64,000 bases of DNA from Poriferisodalis sp965204195. Lineage in GTDB: Bacteria > Actinomycetota > Acidimicrobiia > Acidimicrobiales > Poriferisodalaceae. The stretch spans positions 992,001 through 1,056,000 of the forward strand of contig NZ_OZ241975.1 of NCBI RefSeq assembly GCF_965204195.1, in the 5' to 3' direction. Positions 16,143 to 24,505 of this stretch are shown here, in pieces (the first letter of the stretch is position 1; each line of letters begins with the position of its first letter). The translations under genes were made by a program, and so were the position numbers. The notes beneath the pieces were generated by a model that was not told where the DNA came from, made no database searches, and worked only from the letters and a program-made list of their open reading frames with translations.

Positions 16143-19100
16143 ATGGCACTCGCAGACTTCAAGCTCGAGGATCGCTTCGACCGAATGGAAGGCGACGTCG
16201 CGATGTCGGGCGTGCAGGCGCTGCTGCGCGTGCTGCTGGATCAGCTCCGGGCAGATCGCCGTGACGGGCTGAACAACGCGGCCATGGTGTCGGGCTACCG
16301 CGGGTCGCCGCTGGGCGGCATCGACTCGCTGATGACGACCAATGCCACCGAGCTTGAGCAGAACAACATCATCTTCGAGCCCGGCCTCAATGAGGATCTG
16401 GGCGCCACGATCGTGTGGGGCAGCCAGCTCTCGAATCGCAACTTCGAGGGCCGCTTCGACGGTGTGCTGGGCATGTGGTACGGCAAGGCGCCGGGGGTCG
16501 ATCGCTCCGGCGACGCCATCAAGCACGCCAACGTCTGCGGTGTCGACCCCAAGGGCGGTGTGCTGCTCGTTGCGGGCGACGACCCCGCTTCGAAATCCTC
16601 GACGCTGGCTTCGGAGTCCGAGCCGGTGCTGATCCACTTCCAGACGCCGATCCTGTACCCCGGCTCGGTCCAAGAGGTCATCGACTACGGGCGCTGGGGC
16701 TACGAGCTGTCCCGCTACAGCGGGTTCTGGTCGGCGCTCAAGATCGTCACCAACGTGGCCGACGGCTACGCAACCGTGCAGGTCGGCCCCGGCCGTGTGT
16801 CGGTCACCCGTCCCGAATTCGAGTGGGAGGGCAAGCCCTGGGCGCACACCCAGCAGGACGCCCTTTTCGGCCCCAACGCGGTGCGCATGGAGCTCGAGAT
16901 CCACGAGGGCCGCATGGTCGCAGTCGACGAGTTCGTGGCGGCCAACAAGCTGAACCGCCAGACCGTTCCCACCCGCGACGCCCGGATCGGCCTCGTGGCT
17001 GCAGGCAAGACCTATTACGACCTGCGCGAGGCGCTCGACCGCATGGGCCTCGACGACATCGAGCTGGAGCGCCGCGGCGTCCGCATCTGGAAGCCGGCCG
17101 TGGTGTGGCCGCTCGAGCCCACCAGCCTGCGCGAGTTCGCCGACGGGCTCGACGTGATCGTCGCCGTCGAGGAGAAGCGCTCGATCATCGAGACGCTCAT
17201 GAAGGAGAATCTCTACGGCGTGGCCGGCGCGCCCGTCGTGCTCGGCAAGCGCGACCAGCAGGGCGGCTTCTGGTTCCCGGGCCACGGCGAGATGGACGCC
17301 GATCTCATCGCGCGCAAGATCCGGCCGTTCCTGGTGGACCGGCTCGGTCCCGAGGGCATCGGACCCGCTGTGCCCGAGCGCATCACGATCCCGCTCGCAG
17401 TCACCACCTCCAAGGGCGAGAAGGCCGCCGGCCGCACGCCGGGGTTCTGCTCGGGCTGCCCCCACAACCGCTCGACCTGGGTGCCCGAGGGCTCCGAGGC
17501 TGGCGGCGGCATCGGCTGTCACGGCATGGCGGCCATGACACCCACCCGCAACGTGCGCGGCACCACCCAGATGGGCGGCGAGGGCTGCCAGTGGGTCGGC
17601 GCCGCGCCGTTCGTGACGATGGAGCACCGGTTCCAGAACATCGGCGACGGCACCTATCACCACTCCGGTTCGCTGGCGCTGCGCCAGGCTGTGGCTGCCG
17701 GCACCAACGTCACCTACAAGATCCTCTACAACGGTGCGGTCGCCATGACGGGCGGTCAGGACATCGACGGCGGCATGGCCGTGCCGGAGCTGACCCGCTC
17801 GGTGCTTGCCGAAGGCGTGGCCAAGGTGATGGTGGTCACCGACGACCCTGACAAGTACCCCGCCGATGCCGAGTTCGCCCCAGGCACCGACGTTTGGCAT
17901 CGCGACCGCATGGACGAAGCACAGCGCCTGCTGCGTGACATCGAGGGCTGCACGGTGCTGATCTACGACCAGGCATGCGCAGCCGAGCTGCGGCGCGACC
18001 GCAAGCGCGGCAAGGTGGCCGAGCCCAACACGCGGGTGTTCATCAACGAAGCCGTCTGCGAGGGCTGCGGCGACTGCGGCGAGAAGTCGAGCTGCTTGAG
18101 CGTGCAGCCCATCGAGACCGAGTTCGGCCGCAAGACGCAGATTCACCAGTCGTCGTGCAACAAAGACTTCACCTGCCTCGACGGCGACTGCCCGGCGTTC
18201 ATCGAGGTGGTCCCTGCGGGGAAGATCCCCACCAAGGCCACGGTGGCGATCGAGCACATCGGCGACGACCTGCCCGAGCCCGACCGGATCGATGAGGGCA
18301 ACATCTTGATGATGGGCATCGGCGGCACGGGCGTGGTCACGGTGAACCAGATGCTGGCGACGGCGGCCCTGCTCGACGGCAAGACGGCCAATGGCCTCGA
18401 TCAGACTGGTCTCGCCCAGAAGGGCGGCCCGGTGCTGTCGAACCTCAAGGTCCGGAAAATGGGTGCGAACGGCGATGACACCTCGGCGGCGGATCATGAC
18501 GGCGGCGACGAGGCCAACAAGGTCGGGCTCGGCGAGGCCGATGCCTACATCGTGTTCGACCTGCTGACCGGCACCAATCCGGCGAACCTCGACAAGGCGC
18601 TGGCGGGCAAGACCGTTGCCGTCGTGTCGTCGTCGAAGGTGCCCACCACTTCGATGGTGCGTGACACGTCCGCCGAGTTCCCCGAGTGGACGGCCTTCCA
18701 GCGGGTCATCGACGAGTCGACCAGTCCCGAGCGCAACGTCTACTTCGATGCGGGCACGCTGTCTGACAGCTTGTTCCGCTCGCACATGCCGGCCAACGTG
18801 CTGGTGGTGGGCGCCGCCTATCAGGCGGGCGTGGTGCCGATCAGCGCTTCGGCGATCGAGCGGGCCATCGAGCTGAACGGCGTTGCGGTGGAGATGAACA
18901 CCCAGGCGTTCCGCATCGGCCGCAAGATCGTGCTCGACCCCGACTTCTTGGGAACGCTCGAGGTCGAGCGGGTCGGCAAGGTCAAGCGTGACATCGGCCC
19001 GTCAGGCCGTGAGCAGGATCTCATCGACACGGTGCCCAGCCAGTCCGAAGAGCTGGCACGGCTGCTGCGCATCCGGGTGCCCGACTTGGTGGCCTACCAG

Positions 19101-19664
19101 AATCACGCGTACGCAGCGGCGTACGCCAGCTTCATTGCCAAGGTGCGTGAGGCCGAGGCCGCAGCGGGCAGCGAGACGGCGCTCAGCGAGGCCGTGGCGA
19201 CGTACCTGTACAAGCTGATGGCCTACAAGGACGAGTACGAGGTGGCCCGGCTGCACCGTTCGGGGGCGTTCCAGCAGGCCGTGCGCGACCAGTTCGGCGA
19301 CAAGACCGATGTCACCTACAAGCTGCACCCGCCGATCATGCGGCGCATGGGTGTGGAGAAGAAGATCGGCCTCGGCCGGTCAGGCGACATCGCGTTCGCC
19401 CTGCTGGCGCGGATGAAAGGCCTGCGCGGCGGGGCGCTGGACGTCTTCGGCAAGACCGCTCATCGGAAGATGGAGCGGGAGCTGATCGACGAGTACCGCG
19501 GGATGATCGAACGGGCACTCGACACGTTGAGTGCAGGCGACGAAGCCGCCTACGCCCGGGCCGTCGAGATCGCCCAGCTTCCCGACATGATCCGCGGCTA
19601 CGAGGAGATCAAAGAGAACAACGTCGAGCTGTTCCGGGCCCGCGCCGCCGAATTCGGCGCCTGA
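16143..19664 (+). CDS. Indolepyruvate ferredoxin oxidoreductase family protein (fused 2-oxoacid:ferredoxin oxidoreductase)
   Basis: 1173 aa, matching the fused alpha-beta-gamma type found in aerobic bacteria. The N-terminal part has 'VSGYRGSPLGGID' and 'NEDLGATIVWGSQ', the pyrimidine-binding half. The TPP-binding region follows ('GFCSGCPHNRSTW', 'GIGCHGMAAM'). A cysteine cluster 'CEGCGDCGEKSSC' and more Cys at 'CNKDFTCLDGDC' bind Fe-S clusters. The last third, from 'LMMGIGGTGVVTVNQML', is the gamma-type domain. It oxidatively decarboxylates aryl or branched 2-oxo acids to acyl-CoA with an electron carrier. ATG 16143 has a GAGGGGG ribosome site; GTG 16101 is an in-frame alternative adding 14 residues. 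Possible link with hmgA in aromatic amino acid catabolism. Confidence 0.92.
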   Translation: MALADFKLEDRFDRMEGDVAMSGVQALLRVLLDQLRADRRDGLNNAAMVSGYRGSPLGGIDSLMTTNATELEQNNIIFEPGLNEDLGATIVWGSQLSNRNFEGRFDGVLGMWYGKAPGVDRSGDAIKHANVCGVDPKGGVLLVAGDDPASKSSTLASESEPVLIHFQTPILYPGSVQEVIDYGRWGYELSRYSGFWSALKIVTNVADGYATVQVGPGRVSVTRPEFEWEGKPWAHTQQDALFGPNAVRMELEIHEGRMVAVDEFVAANKLNRQTVPTRDARIGLVAAGKTYYDLREALDRMGLDDIELERRGVRIWKPAVVWPLEPTSLREFADGLDVIVAVEEKRSIIETLMKENLYGVAGAPVVLGKRDQQGGFWFPGHGEMDADLIARKIRPFLVDRLGPEGIGPAVPERITIPLAVTTSKGEKAAGRTPGFCSGCPHNRSTWVPEGSEAGGGIGCHGMAAMTPTRNVRGTTQMGGEGCQWVGAAPFVTMEHRFQNIGDGTYHHSGSLALRQAVAAGTNVTYKILYNGAVAMTGGQDIDGGMAVPELTRSVLAEGVAKVMVVTDDPDKYPADAEFAPGTDVWHRDRMDEAQRLLRDIEGCTVLIYDQACAAELRRDRKRGKVAEPNTRVFINEAVCEGCGDCGEKSSCLSVQPIETEFGRKTQIHQSSCNKDFTCLDGDCPAFIEVVPAGKIPTKATVAIEHIGDDLPEPDRIDEGNILMMGIGGTGVVTVNQMLATAALLDGKTANGLDQTGLAQKGGPVLSNLKVRKMGANGDDTSAADHDGGDEANKVGLGEADAYIVFDLLTGTNPANLDKALAGKTVAVVSSSKVPTTSMVRDTSAEFPEWTAFQRVIDESTSPERNVYFDAGTLSDSLFRSHMPANVLVVGAAYQAGVVPISASAIERAIELNGVAVEMNTQAFRIGRKIVLDPDFLGTLEVERVGKVKRDIGPSGREQDLIDTVPSQSEELARLLRIRVPDLVAYQNHAYAAAYASFIAKVREAEAAAGSETALSEAVATYLYKLMAYKDEYEVARLHRSGAFQQAVRDQFGDKTDVTYKLHPPIMRRMGVEKKIGLGRSGDIAFALLARMKGLRGGALDVFGKTAHRKMERELIDEYRGMIERALDTLSAGDEAAYARAVEIAQLPDMIRGYEEIKENNVELFRARAAEFGA

Positions 19665-19740
19665 GCGGCGCCACATGGCGGCCAACCGGCTGAGCTGATT
19701 CGATCGCGCCGCGTTCGCGGCAGCGTGAGTCGCTGCTTCG

Positions 19741-19746
19741 TAGGCT
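19741..19746 (+). promoter_or_regulatory. Leaderless -10 hexamer TAGGCT
   Basis: TAGGCT, 8-nt spacer, GTG of cbs at 19755. It selects this GTG over the TTG 30 nt upstream. Confidence 0.6.
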
Positions 19747-19754
19747 GTGATGTC

Positions 19755-21158
19755 GTGACTGACGCCCACCCAGGGCCTTCGCCGATGCCCGAGGCCCTGA
19801 AGGGCCTCGACATTGCGCCATCGGTGCTGGACCTTGTGGGCCGCACGCCGATGGTCCGGCTGAGGAAGGTCGAGCCGCACATCGCAACGCCGGTCGTCGC
19901 CAAGCTGGAAACCACCAACCCCGGCGGCTCGGTGAAAGACCGCGCCGCGGTGGCGATGATCGATGCCGCCGAAGCTGACGGCTTGTTGCAGCCGGGCGGC
20001 GTGCTCGTGGAGCCCACTTCGGGAAACACCGGCGTGGGCCTCGCCGTGGTCGCTGCGCAGCGCGGCTACCGGTGCATCTTCGTATGCACCGACAAGGTGG
20101 CGCCCGAGAAGGTGGCGCTGCTGCGGGCCTATGGCGCAGAGGTGGTGGTCTGCCCGGTGGCCGTTGCACCTGACGATCCACGCTCGTACTACTCGACCGC
20201 TGAGCGCCTGAGGAGCGAGACGCCGGGCGCCTACTCGCCGAACCAGTACGGCAACCCGACAAACCCTCAAGCGCACTACGAGACCACCGGACCAGAGATC
20301 TGGGCACAGACCGAAGGCCGCATCACCCACTTCGTGGCGGGTGCAGGCACAGGCGGCACCGTCACCGGCGTAGGTCGCTACCTCAAAGAACAGGATCCCG
20401 GCATACAGGTCGTGATCGCCGACCCGCCGGAGTCGGTGTATGTCGGCGGCGACGGGCGGCCCTACTTGGTGGAAGGCATCGGCGAGGACTTCTGGCCATC
20501 CACCTACGATCCCGGCGTCGTCGACCGTGGAATCCCCGTGACCGATGCCGAGTCGTTCGCGATGGCACGTCGGGTTGCCCAGCGCGAGGGCCTGCTGATC
20601 GGCGGTTCCGGCGGTACGGCCGTGACGGGCGCATTCGCTGTTGCCGCGGAACTCGATGCCGCCGGCCGCTCGGAGGAGTCGCTGGTGGTCACGCTCATCC
20701 CGGATTCGGGCCGGGGCTACCTCAGCCGGGTGTTCGACGACGAGTGGATGGCACAGATGGGGTTCCTGCCGCAGGAGCCTGGGCCCGGAACGGTGAGCAG
20801 CCTCGTCCATGGCGAGTTCGTGTTCGTCCGGCCCGACGACACCGTGGCTGCTGCGCGGCGATGCATGGATCGGACGGGATTGCGTGCCGTTCCGGTATGC
20901 GAGGGCGAGATGCCCCTGGCTGCTGCTCAGGTGGTGGGCTCGGTTGCCCACGACGGGCTGCTGGCGGTGGAGGGCAGCAGAAAGGTGTCTGCGGCGATCG
21001 AACCGCCTCTGCCTGCCGTCGGCATCGGAGAACCAGTCGGTCGAATCGCTGAGCTGCTGGCCCGCGCCGACATGCTCGCAGGACCCGAGGCGGTCGTGGT
21101 CTATGACCGGGGCAGGCCCGTCGCGACGCTCGGCGCGGACGCAATTGGAGGCAGTTGA
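19755..21158 (+). CDS. cbs: Cystathionine beta-synthase
   Basis: 467 aa from GTG 19755. It makes cystathionine from serine and homocysteine with PLP. The fold-type II core has 'LVGRTPMVRL', the PLP lysine in 'NPGGSVKDRAA', the substrate loop 'EPTSGNTGVGLA' and the phosphate loop 'GAGTGGTVTGVG'. The C-terminal ~120 residues form a degenerate tandem CBS-domain (Bateman) region ('VRPDDTVAAARRCMDRTGLRAVPV'), the usual regulatory module. No N-terminal haem domain. Its stop overlaps the start of the gamma-synthase gene, so the pair is a translationally coupled transsulfuration unit. Confidence 0.94.
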   Translation: MTDAHPGPSPMPEALKGLDIAPSVLDLVGRTPMVRLRKVEPHIATPVVAKLETTNPGGSVKDRAAVAMIDAAEADGLLQPGGVLVEPTSGNTGVGLAVVAAQRGYRCIFVCTDKVAPEKVALLRAYGAEVVVCPVAVAPDDPRSYYSTAERLRSETPGAYSPNQYGNPTNPQAHYETTGPEIWAQTEGRITHFVAGAGTGGTVTGVGRYLKEQDPGIQVVIADPPESVYVGGDGRPYLVEGIGEDFWPSTYDPGVVDRGIPVTDAESFAMARRVAQREGLLIGGSGGTAVTGAFAVAAELDAAGRSEESLVVTLIPDSGRGYLSRVFDDEWMAQMGFLPQEPGPGTVSSLVHGEFVFVRPDDTVAAARRCMDRTGLRAVPVCEGEMPLAAAQVVGSVAHDGLLAVEGSRKVSAAIEPPLPAVGIGEPVGRIAELLARADMLAGPEAVVVYDRGRPVATLGADAIGGS

Positions 21159-22342
21159 TGCTGGGTGGCGATCCGCAGGTGTCGGGCTTCGAGGACCCCG
21201 ACGAGTTCGGCTTCGAGACGCGGGCGATCCGGGCAGGCCAACCCCACGACCCCTACACGGGTGCGGTGGTCACGCCGATCTCGCTGGCCACCACTTTCGC
21301 CCAGGAAGCCGTCGGCCAGCCCCGGCACGGCTACGAGTACGGCCGAACGGGAAACCCGACCCGTCACGCCTATCAGGTCTGCGTGGCGTCGCTGGAAGGA
21401 GCCCGGTACGGGTTCGCATTCGCCAGCGGGCTGGCGGCGTCGGATGCGCTGCTGCGTGTGCTGCGCCCAGGCGACAGTCTGCTGCTCGGCGATGACGCCT
21501 ACGGCGGAACGTTCCGCCTGATCGACAAGGTGTTCGGCAACGCCGGCGTGGGGCTTGCCGCGGCCGATCTCACCGCCCCCGAAAAGATCCGCGACGCCTG
21601 GACGCCGAGTACCCGCATGGTGTGGCTGGAGACGCCCACCAACCCACTGCTCACGGTGTTCGATATCGAAGCCATCTGCGCCGTCACTCACGAGCTGGGA
21701 GGCATCGTGGTGGTGGACAACACGTTCGCCACGCCGTATCTGCAGCAGCCGCTCGCGCTCGGCGCCGATGCCGTCGTGCACTCGGCCACCAAATACCTCG
21801 GCGGCCACAGTGATGTAGTGGGCGGCTTCGTGGCCACCAACGACGACGAGCTGGCCGACCACCTCGTGTATACGCAGAACGCCGTGGGTGCCGTGCCGAG
21901 CCCGTTCGACTGCTACCTGACGCTGCGGGGCATCAAGACGCTCGGTGTGCGCATGGATCGCCACGGTGCCAGCGCGCAGGCGATAGTCGAGCTGCTCGAC
22001 GCGCACCCGGCGGTGCGCTCGGTGCTGTATCCCGGGCTTGTTCATCACCTCGGGCACGACATCGCCTGCGGCCAGATGAGCGGCTTCGGAGGAATGGTGT
22101 CGTTCCGGCTGCACGGCGGGCGAGCTGCTGCCGAGCAGGTTGCAGCGTCGACCAAGGTTTTCACGCTGGCGGAATCGCTGGGCGCAGTCGAATCGCTGAT
22201 CGAGCATCCCGGAGCGATGACCCACGCGTCGGCGGCTGGTTCGGCCTTGGAGGTGCCCGACGACCTTGTCCGGCTGTCGGTAGGGCTCGAAACGGTCTCG
22301 GACCTGCTGGACGATCTCGGCGCCGCGCTCGACGCCGTATGA
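21158..22342 (+). CDS. metB: Cystathionine gamma-synthase/lyase (Cys/Met metabolism PLP enzyme)
   Basis: 394 aa. 'FETRAIRAGQPHDPYTGAVV' N-terminus, 'YEYGRTGNPTRHA', 'FASGLAASDALL' and the PLP lysine in 'HSATKYLGGHSDVVGG' are classical for the CGS/CGL family. With cbs it interconverts homocysteine and cysteine through cystathionine; the direction (gamma-synthase or gamma-lyase) is not separable by eye, and pairing with cbs would equally suit a lyase. ATG 21158 overlaps the cbs stop (TGATG), with GGAGG 6 nt upstream. The last codons lie in an inverted repeat (22334-22350). Confidence 0.92.
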   Translation: MLGGDPQVSGFEDPDEFGFETRAIRAGQPHDPYTGAVVTPISLATTFAQEAVGQPRHGYEYGRTGNPTRHAYQVCVASLEGARYGFAFASGLAASDALLRVLRPGDSLLLGDDAYGGTFRLIDKVFGNAGVGLAAADLTAPEKIRDAWTPSTRMVWLETPTNPLLTVFDIEAICAVTHELGGIVVVDNTFATPYLQQPLALGADAVVHSATKYLGGHSDVVGGFVATNDDELADHLVYTQNAVGAVPSPFDCYLTLRGIKTLGVRMDRHGASAQAIVELLDAHPAVRSVLYPGLVHHLGHDIACGQMSGFGGMVSFRLHGGRAAAEQVAASTKVFTLAESLGAVESLIEHPGAMTHASAAGSALEVPDDLVRLSVGLETVSDLLDDLGAALDAV

Positions 22343-22350
22343 AATACGGC
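22334..22350. repeat. Perfect inverted repeat at the metB stop
   Basis: GCCGTAT, 3-nt loop, ATACGGC, spanning the metB stop codon (22340-22342). It could be a weak terminator or a binding site ahead of the ammonium transporter gene. No T-run follows. Confidence 0.4.
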
Positions 22351-22434
22351 CCATAAGCGGCTGGCCTGCAATGATGTGCGCATCAGCCGCCGTATTGCCC
22401 GCTGGCGCGCCCGCGCGCGACGAGGAGAGAAGCG

Positions 22435-23634
22435 ATGGAAGGCAACATTGCCTGGATACTGACTTCAGCGGCCTTGGTGCTGTTCATGGTGCCGGGGCTT
22501 GCGCTGTTCTACGGCGGCATGGTGCGCGCCAAGAACGCGCTGAACATGCTCAACATGAACATGTGGTGCCTCGGCATCGTGCCGGTGATCTGGGTGCTGG
22601 TCGGCTACAGCCTCGCGGCGGGCGAGAGCGGCTTGCCGATCATCGGCGATTTCTCGCTGATGGGCATGGCCGGCATTCACGATGCCGAAGGACTGGCCAC
22701 GTTCGCCTTCCTGATGACATTCGCAGCCATCACGCCTGCACTCATCTCGGGCGCCGTCGCCGACCGCATGAAGTTCTCGGCCTGGATGGTGTTCGTGCCT
22801 GTGTGGTCGCTGCTGGTGTACGCGCCGGTCGTGTACTGGGTGTACGGCGCTGACGGCTGGATCTTCAACCTGCCTGCCCACGACTTCGCGGGCGGCACCG
22901 CCATCCACGTGAATGCCGGCGCGGCCGCCATGGCCCTGGCGCTGGTCGTCGGCCGGCGCTCCGGCTGGCCCGACAACCGGCCCGTTCCCCACAACGTGCC
23001 GTTCGTGATGCTGGGTGCGGGCATCCTGTGGTTCGGCTGGTTCGGCTTCAACGCCGGTTCGGCCCTGGCGGCCGACGGTGCGGCGGCGCAGGCCTTCGTC
23101 AACACGTTCATCGCAGCGGCGGCCGGCATGGTGGGCTGGGCCTTCGCCGAGTACGCACGGCACCAGCGGGTGTCCACCATTGGCATCGCCTCCGGTGTCG
23201 TGGCGGCGCTCGTGGCCATCACACCGGCGGCGGGCTTCGTGGGCTCCATGCACTCACTGGCGTTCGGCGCCATCGCCGGCGTGGTCTGCTTCTTCGCCAT
23301 CGAGGCCAAGTTCCGGGTGGGCTTCGACGACAGCCTCGACGTGGTCGGCATCCACTGGGTCGGCGGCGCGGTCGGCGGCGTGCTGCTCGGCTTCTTCGCC
23401 GATGCCTCCGCGGTGCCTGGGGGCGACTTCATCGACGGCGTGTTCTTCGGCGGCGGCGTGCTGCTGTGGAACCAGGTCCTCTCGATCGCCGTGGTCACCG
23501 TGTACTCGTTCGCTGCCACGTGGATCATCGCCAGCGTGATCAAGGCCACCATGGGCATCCGGGTCTCGGCCGAGGTCGAGATGGCCGGAATCGACGTGAG
23601 CGACCATGGCGAGGCCGCTTACCAGATCGAGTAG
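22435..23634 (+). CDS. amt: Ammonium transporter (Amt)
   Basis: 399 aa with about eleven membrane segments. 'NIAWILTSAALVLFMVPGLALFYGG' start (motif core 'MVPGLALFYGGMVR'), 'FAAITPALISGAVADR' (family signature), 'FAGGTAIHVNAG' with one pore His and 'GIHWVGGAVGG' with another. It passes ammonium/ammonia across the cytoplasmic membrane. A strong ribosome site (GGAGAGAAG) precedes ATG 22435. No GlnK/PII gene adjoins it, unlike many amt loci. Confidence 0.95.
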   Translation: MEGNIAWILTSAALVLFMVPGLALFYGGMVRAKNALNMLNMNMWCLGIVPVIWVLVGYSLAAGESGLPIIGDFSLMGMAGIHDAEGLATFAFLMTFAAITPALISGAVADRMKFSAWMVFVPVWSLLVYAPVVYWVYGADGWIFNLPAHDFAGGTAIHVNAGAAAMALALVVGRRSGWPDNRPVPHNVPFVMLGAGILWFGWFGFNAGSALAADGAAAQAFVNTFIAAAAGMVGWAFAEYARHQRVSTIGIASGVVAALVAITPAAGFVGSMHSLAFGAIAGVVCFFAIEAKFRVGFDDSLDVVGIHWVGGAVGGVLLGFFADASAVPGGDFIDGVFFGGGVLLWNQVLSIAVVTVYSFAATWIIASVIKATMGIRVSAEVEMAGIDVSDHGEAAYQIE

Positions 23635-23659
23635 CCGCGAGACACGGCCGTGCAGGCGT

Positions 23660-23665
23660 TAGCTT
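23660..23665 (+). promoter_or_regulatory. Leaderless -10 hexamer TAGCTT
   Basis: TAGCTT, 6-nt spacer, GTG at 23672. Confidence 0.6.
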
Positions 23666-23671
23666 GCCGAC

Positions 23672-24418
23672 GTGACGCGCACAGAGACACCGGATTCCGG
23701 CGGCGAGGTCTACGACGACTACGACCTCGCGCCGTCCGATACCGAAGTCCGCCAGTTCGAGCAGGAACGGTGGATCCGGCCGCCGGGCGCGACCGAGGTG
23801 CTGCTGGTGCGCCACGGTGCGTCCCAGGCCTTCATCCCCGGCGAGCCGTTCCCCATGCTCGGCGACCAAGGCGACCCGGCGTTGGCCCCGAAGGGGCACG
23901 AACAGGCTGAGGCGATGGCCAGCCGCCTGGCGCACGAGCCGATCGACGCGCTGTACGTGTCGTCGCTGCAGCGCACCCAGCAGACGTTCGCGCCCCTTGC
24001 CGAACGGCTGGGCATGACCCCGACGATCGAGCACGATCTGCGCGAAGTGGCGCTGGGCGAGTGGGACGGGGGGCGCATCCGCCAGTACGCCGCCGACAAT
24101 CACCCGCTGTACGAGCGCCTGCACATCGAACGGCGCTGGGATGTCATTCCCGGCGCCGAGTCGAACGAGCAGCTCATCGGCCGGTGCATGGCGGCGCTCG
24201 GGCGCATCGCCGACGCCCACCCGGATCAGCTCGTGGCGGCGTGCGTTCACGGCGGGGTGATCGGCGCTGTGCTGGCGCACATCACCGAGTCCACACCGTT
24301 CTCCTTCGGCGGCTCCGACAACTGCTCGGTCACCCAAGTGGTGCGGTGCGACGGCGACTGGGTGCTGCGCCGATTCAACGACTGCTCACACCTCGACAAC
24401 CACCTGCACCACGGCTGA
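23672..24418 (+). CDS. Histidine phosphatase family protein
   Basis: 248 aa. Catalytic 'LLVRHGAS' (RHG), the second phosphate-pocket Arg in 'SSLQRTQQTFAP', catalytic acid 'LREVALGEWDGG' and second His in 'AACVHGGVIGAVLAH' are complete. Phosphoglycerate-mutase-like phosphatases act on many phosphomonoesters; the substrate is unknown. An acidic N-terminal tail of about 40 residues precedes the domain. Leaderless start by the hexamer at 23660. Confidence 0.88.
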   Translation: MTRTETPDSGGEVYDDYDLAPSDTEVRQFEQERWIRPPGATEVLLVRHGASQAFIPGEPFPMLGDQGDPALAPKGHEQAEAMASRLAHEPIDALYVSSLQRTQQTFAPLAERLGMTPTIEHDLREVALGEWDGGRIRQYAADNHPLYERLHIERRWDVIPGAESNEQLIGRCMAALGRIADAHPDQLVAACVHGGVIGAVLAHITESTPFSFGGSDNCSVTQVVRCDGDWVLRRFNDCSHLDNHLHHG

Positions 24419-24493
24419 GGCTTCGCCCAGCCACCCTGAAATCACCCGACGCCCCTGCTGCGAGGCGTGTCCGGGGGGCAACGGCCCAAGCCG

Positions 24494-24499
24494 TAGGGT
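24494..24499 (+). promoter_or_regulatory. Leaderless -10 hexamer TAGGGT
   Basis: TAGGGT, 6-nt spacer, ATG of the lipase gene at 24506. Confidence 0.65.
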
Positions 24500-24505
24500 T
24501 CGAAG

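Noticed and set aside
15918..18785. 955-codon open frame on the minus strand
   Set aside because: It is the shadow of the 2-oxoacid ferredoxin oxidoreductase gene: no family features, His/Arg-rich nonsense, and opposite to a well-supported gene.
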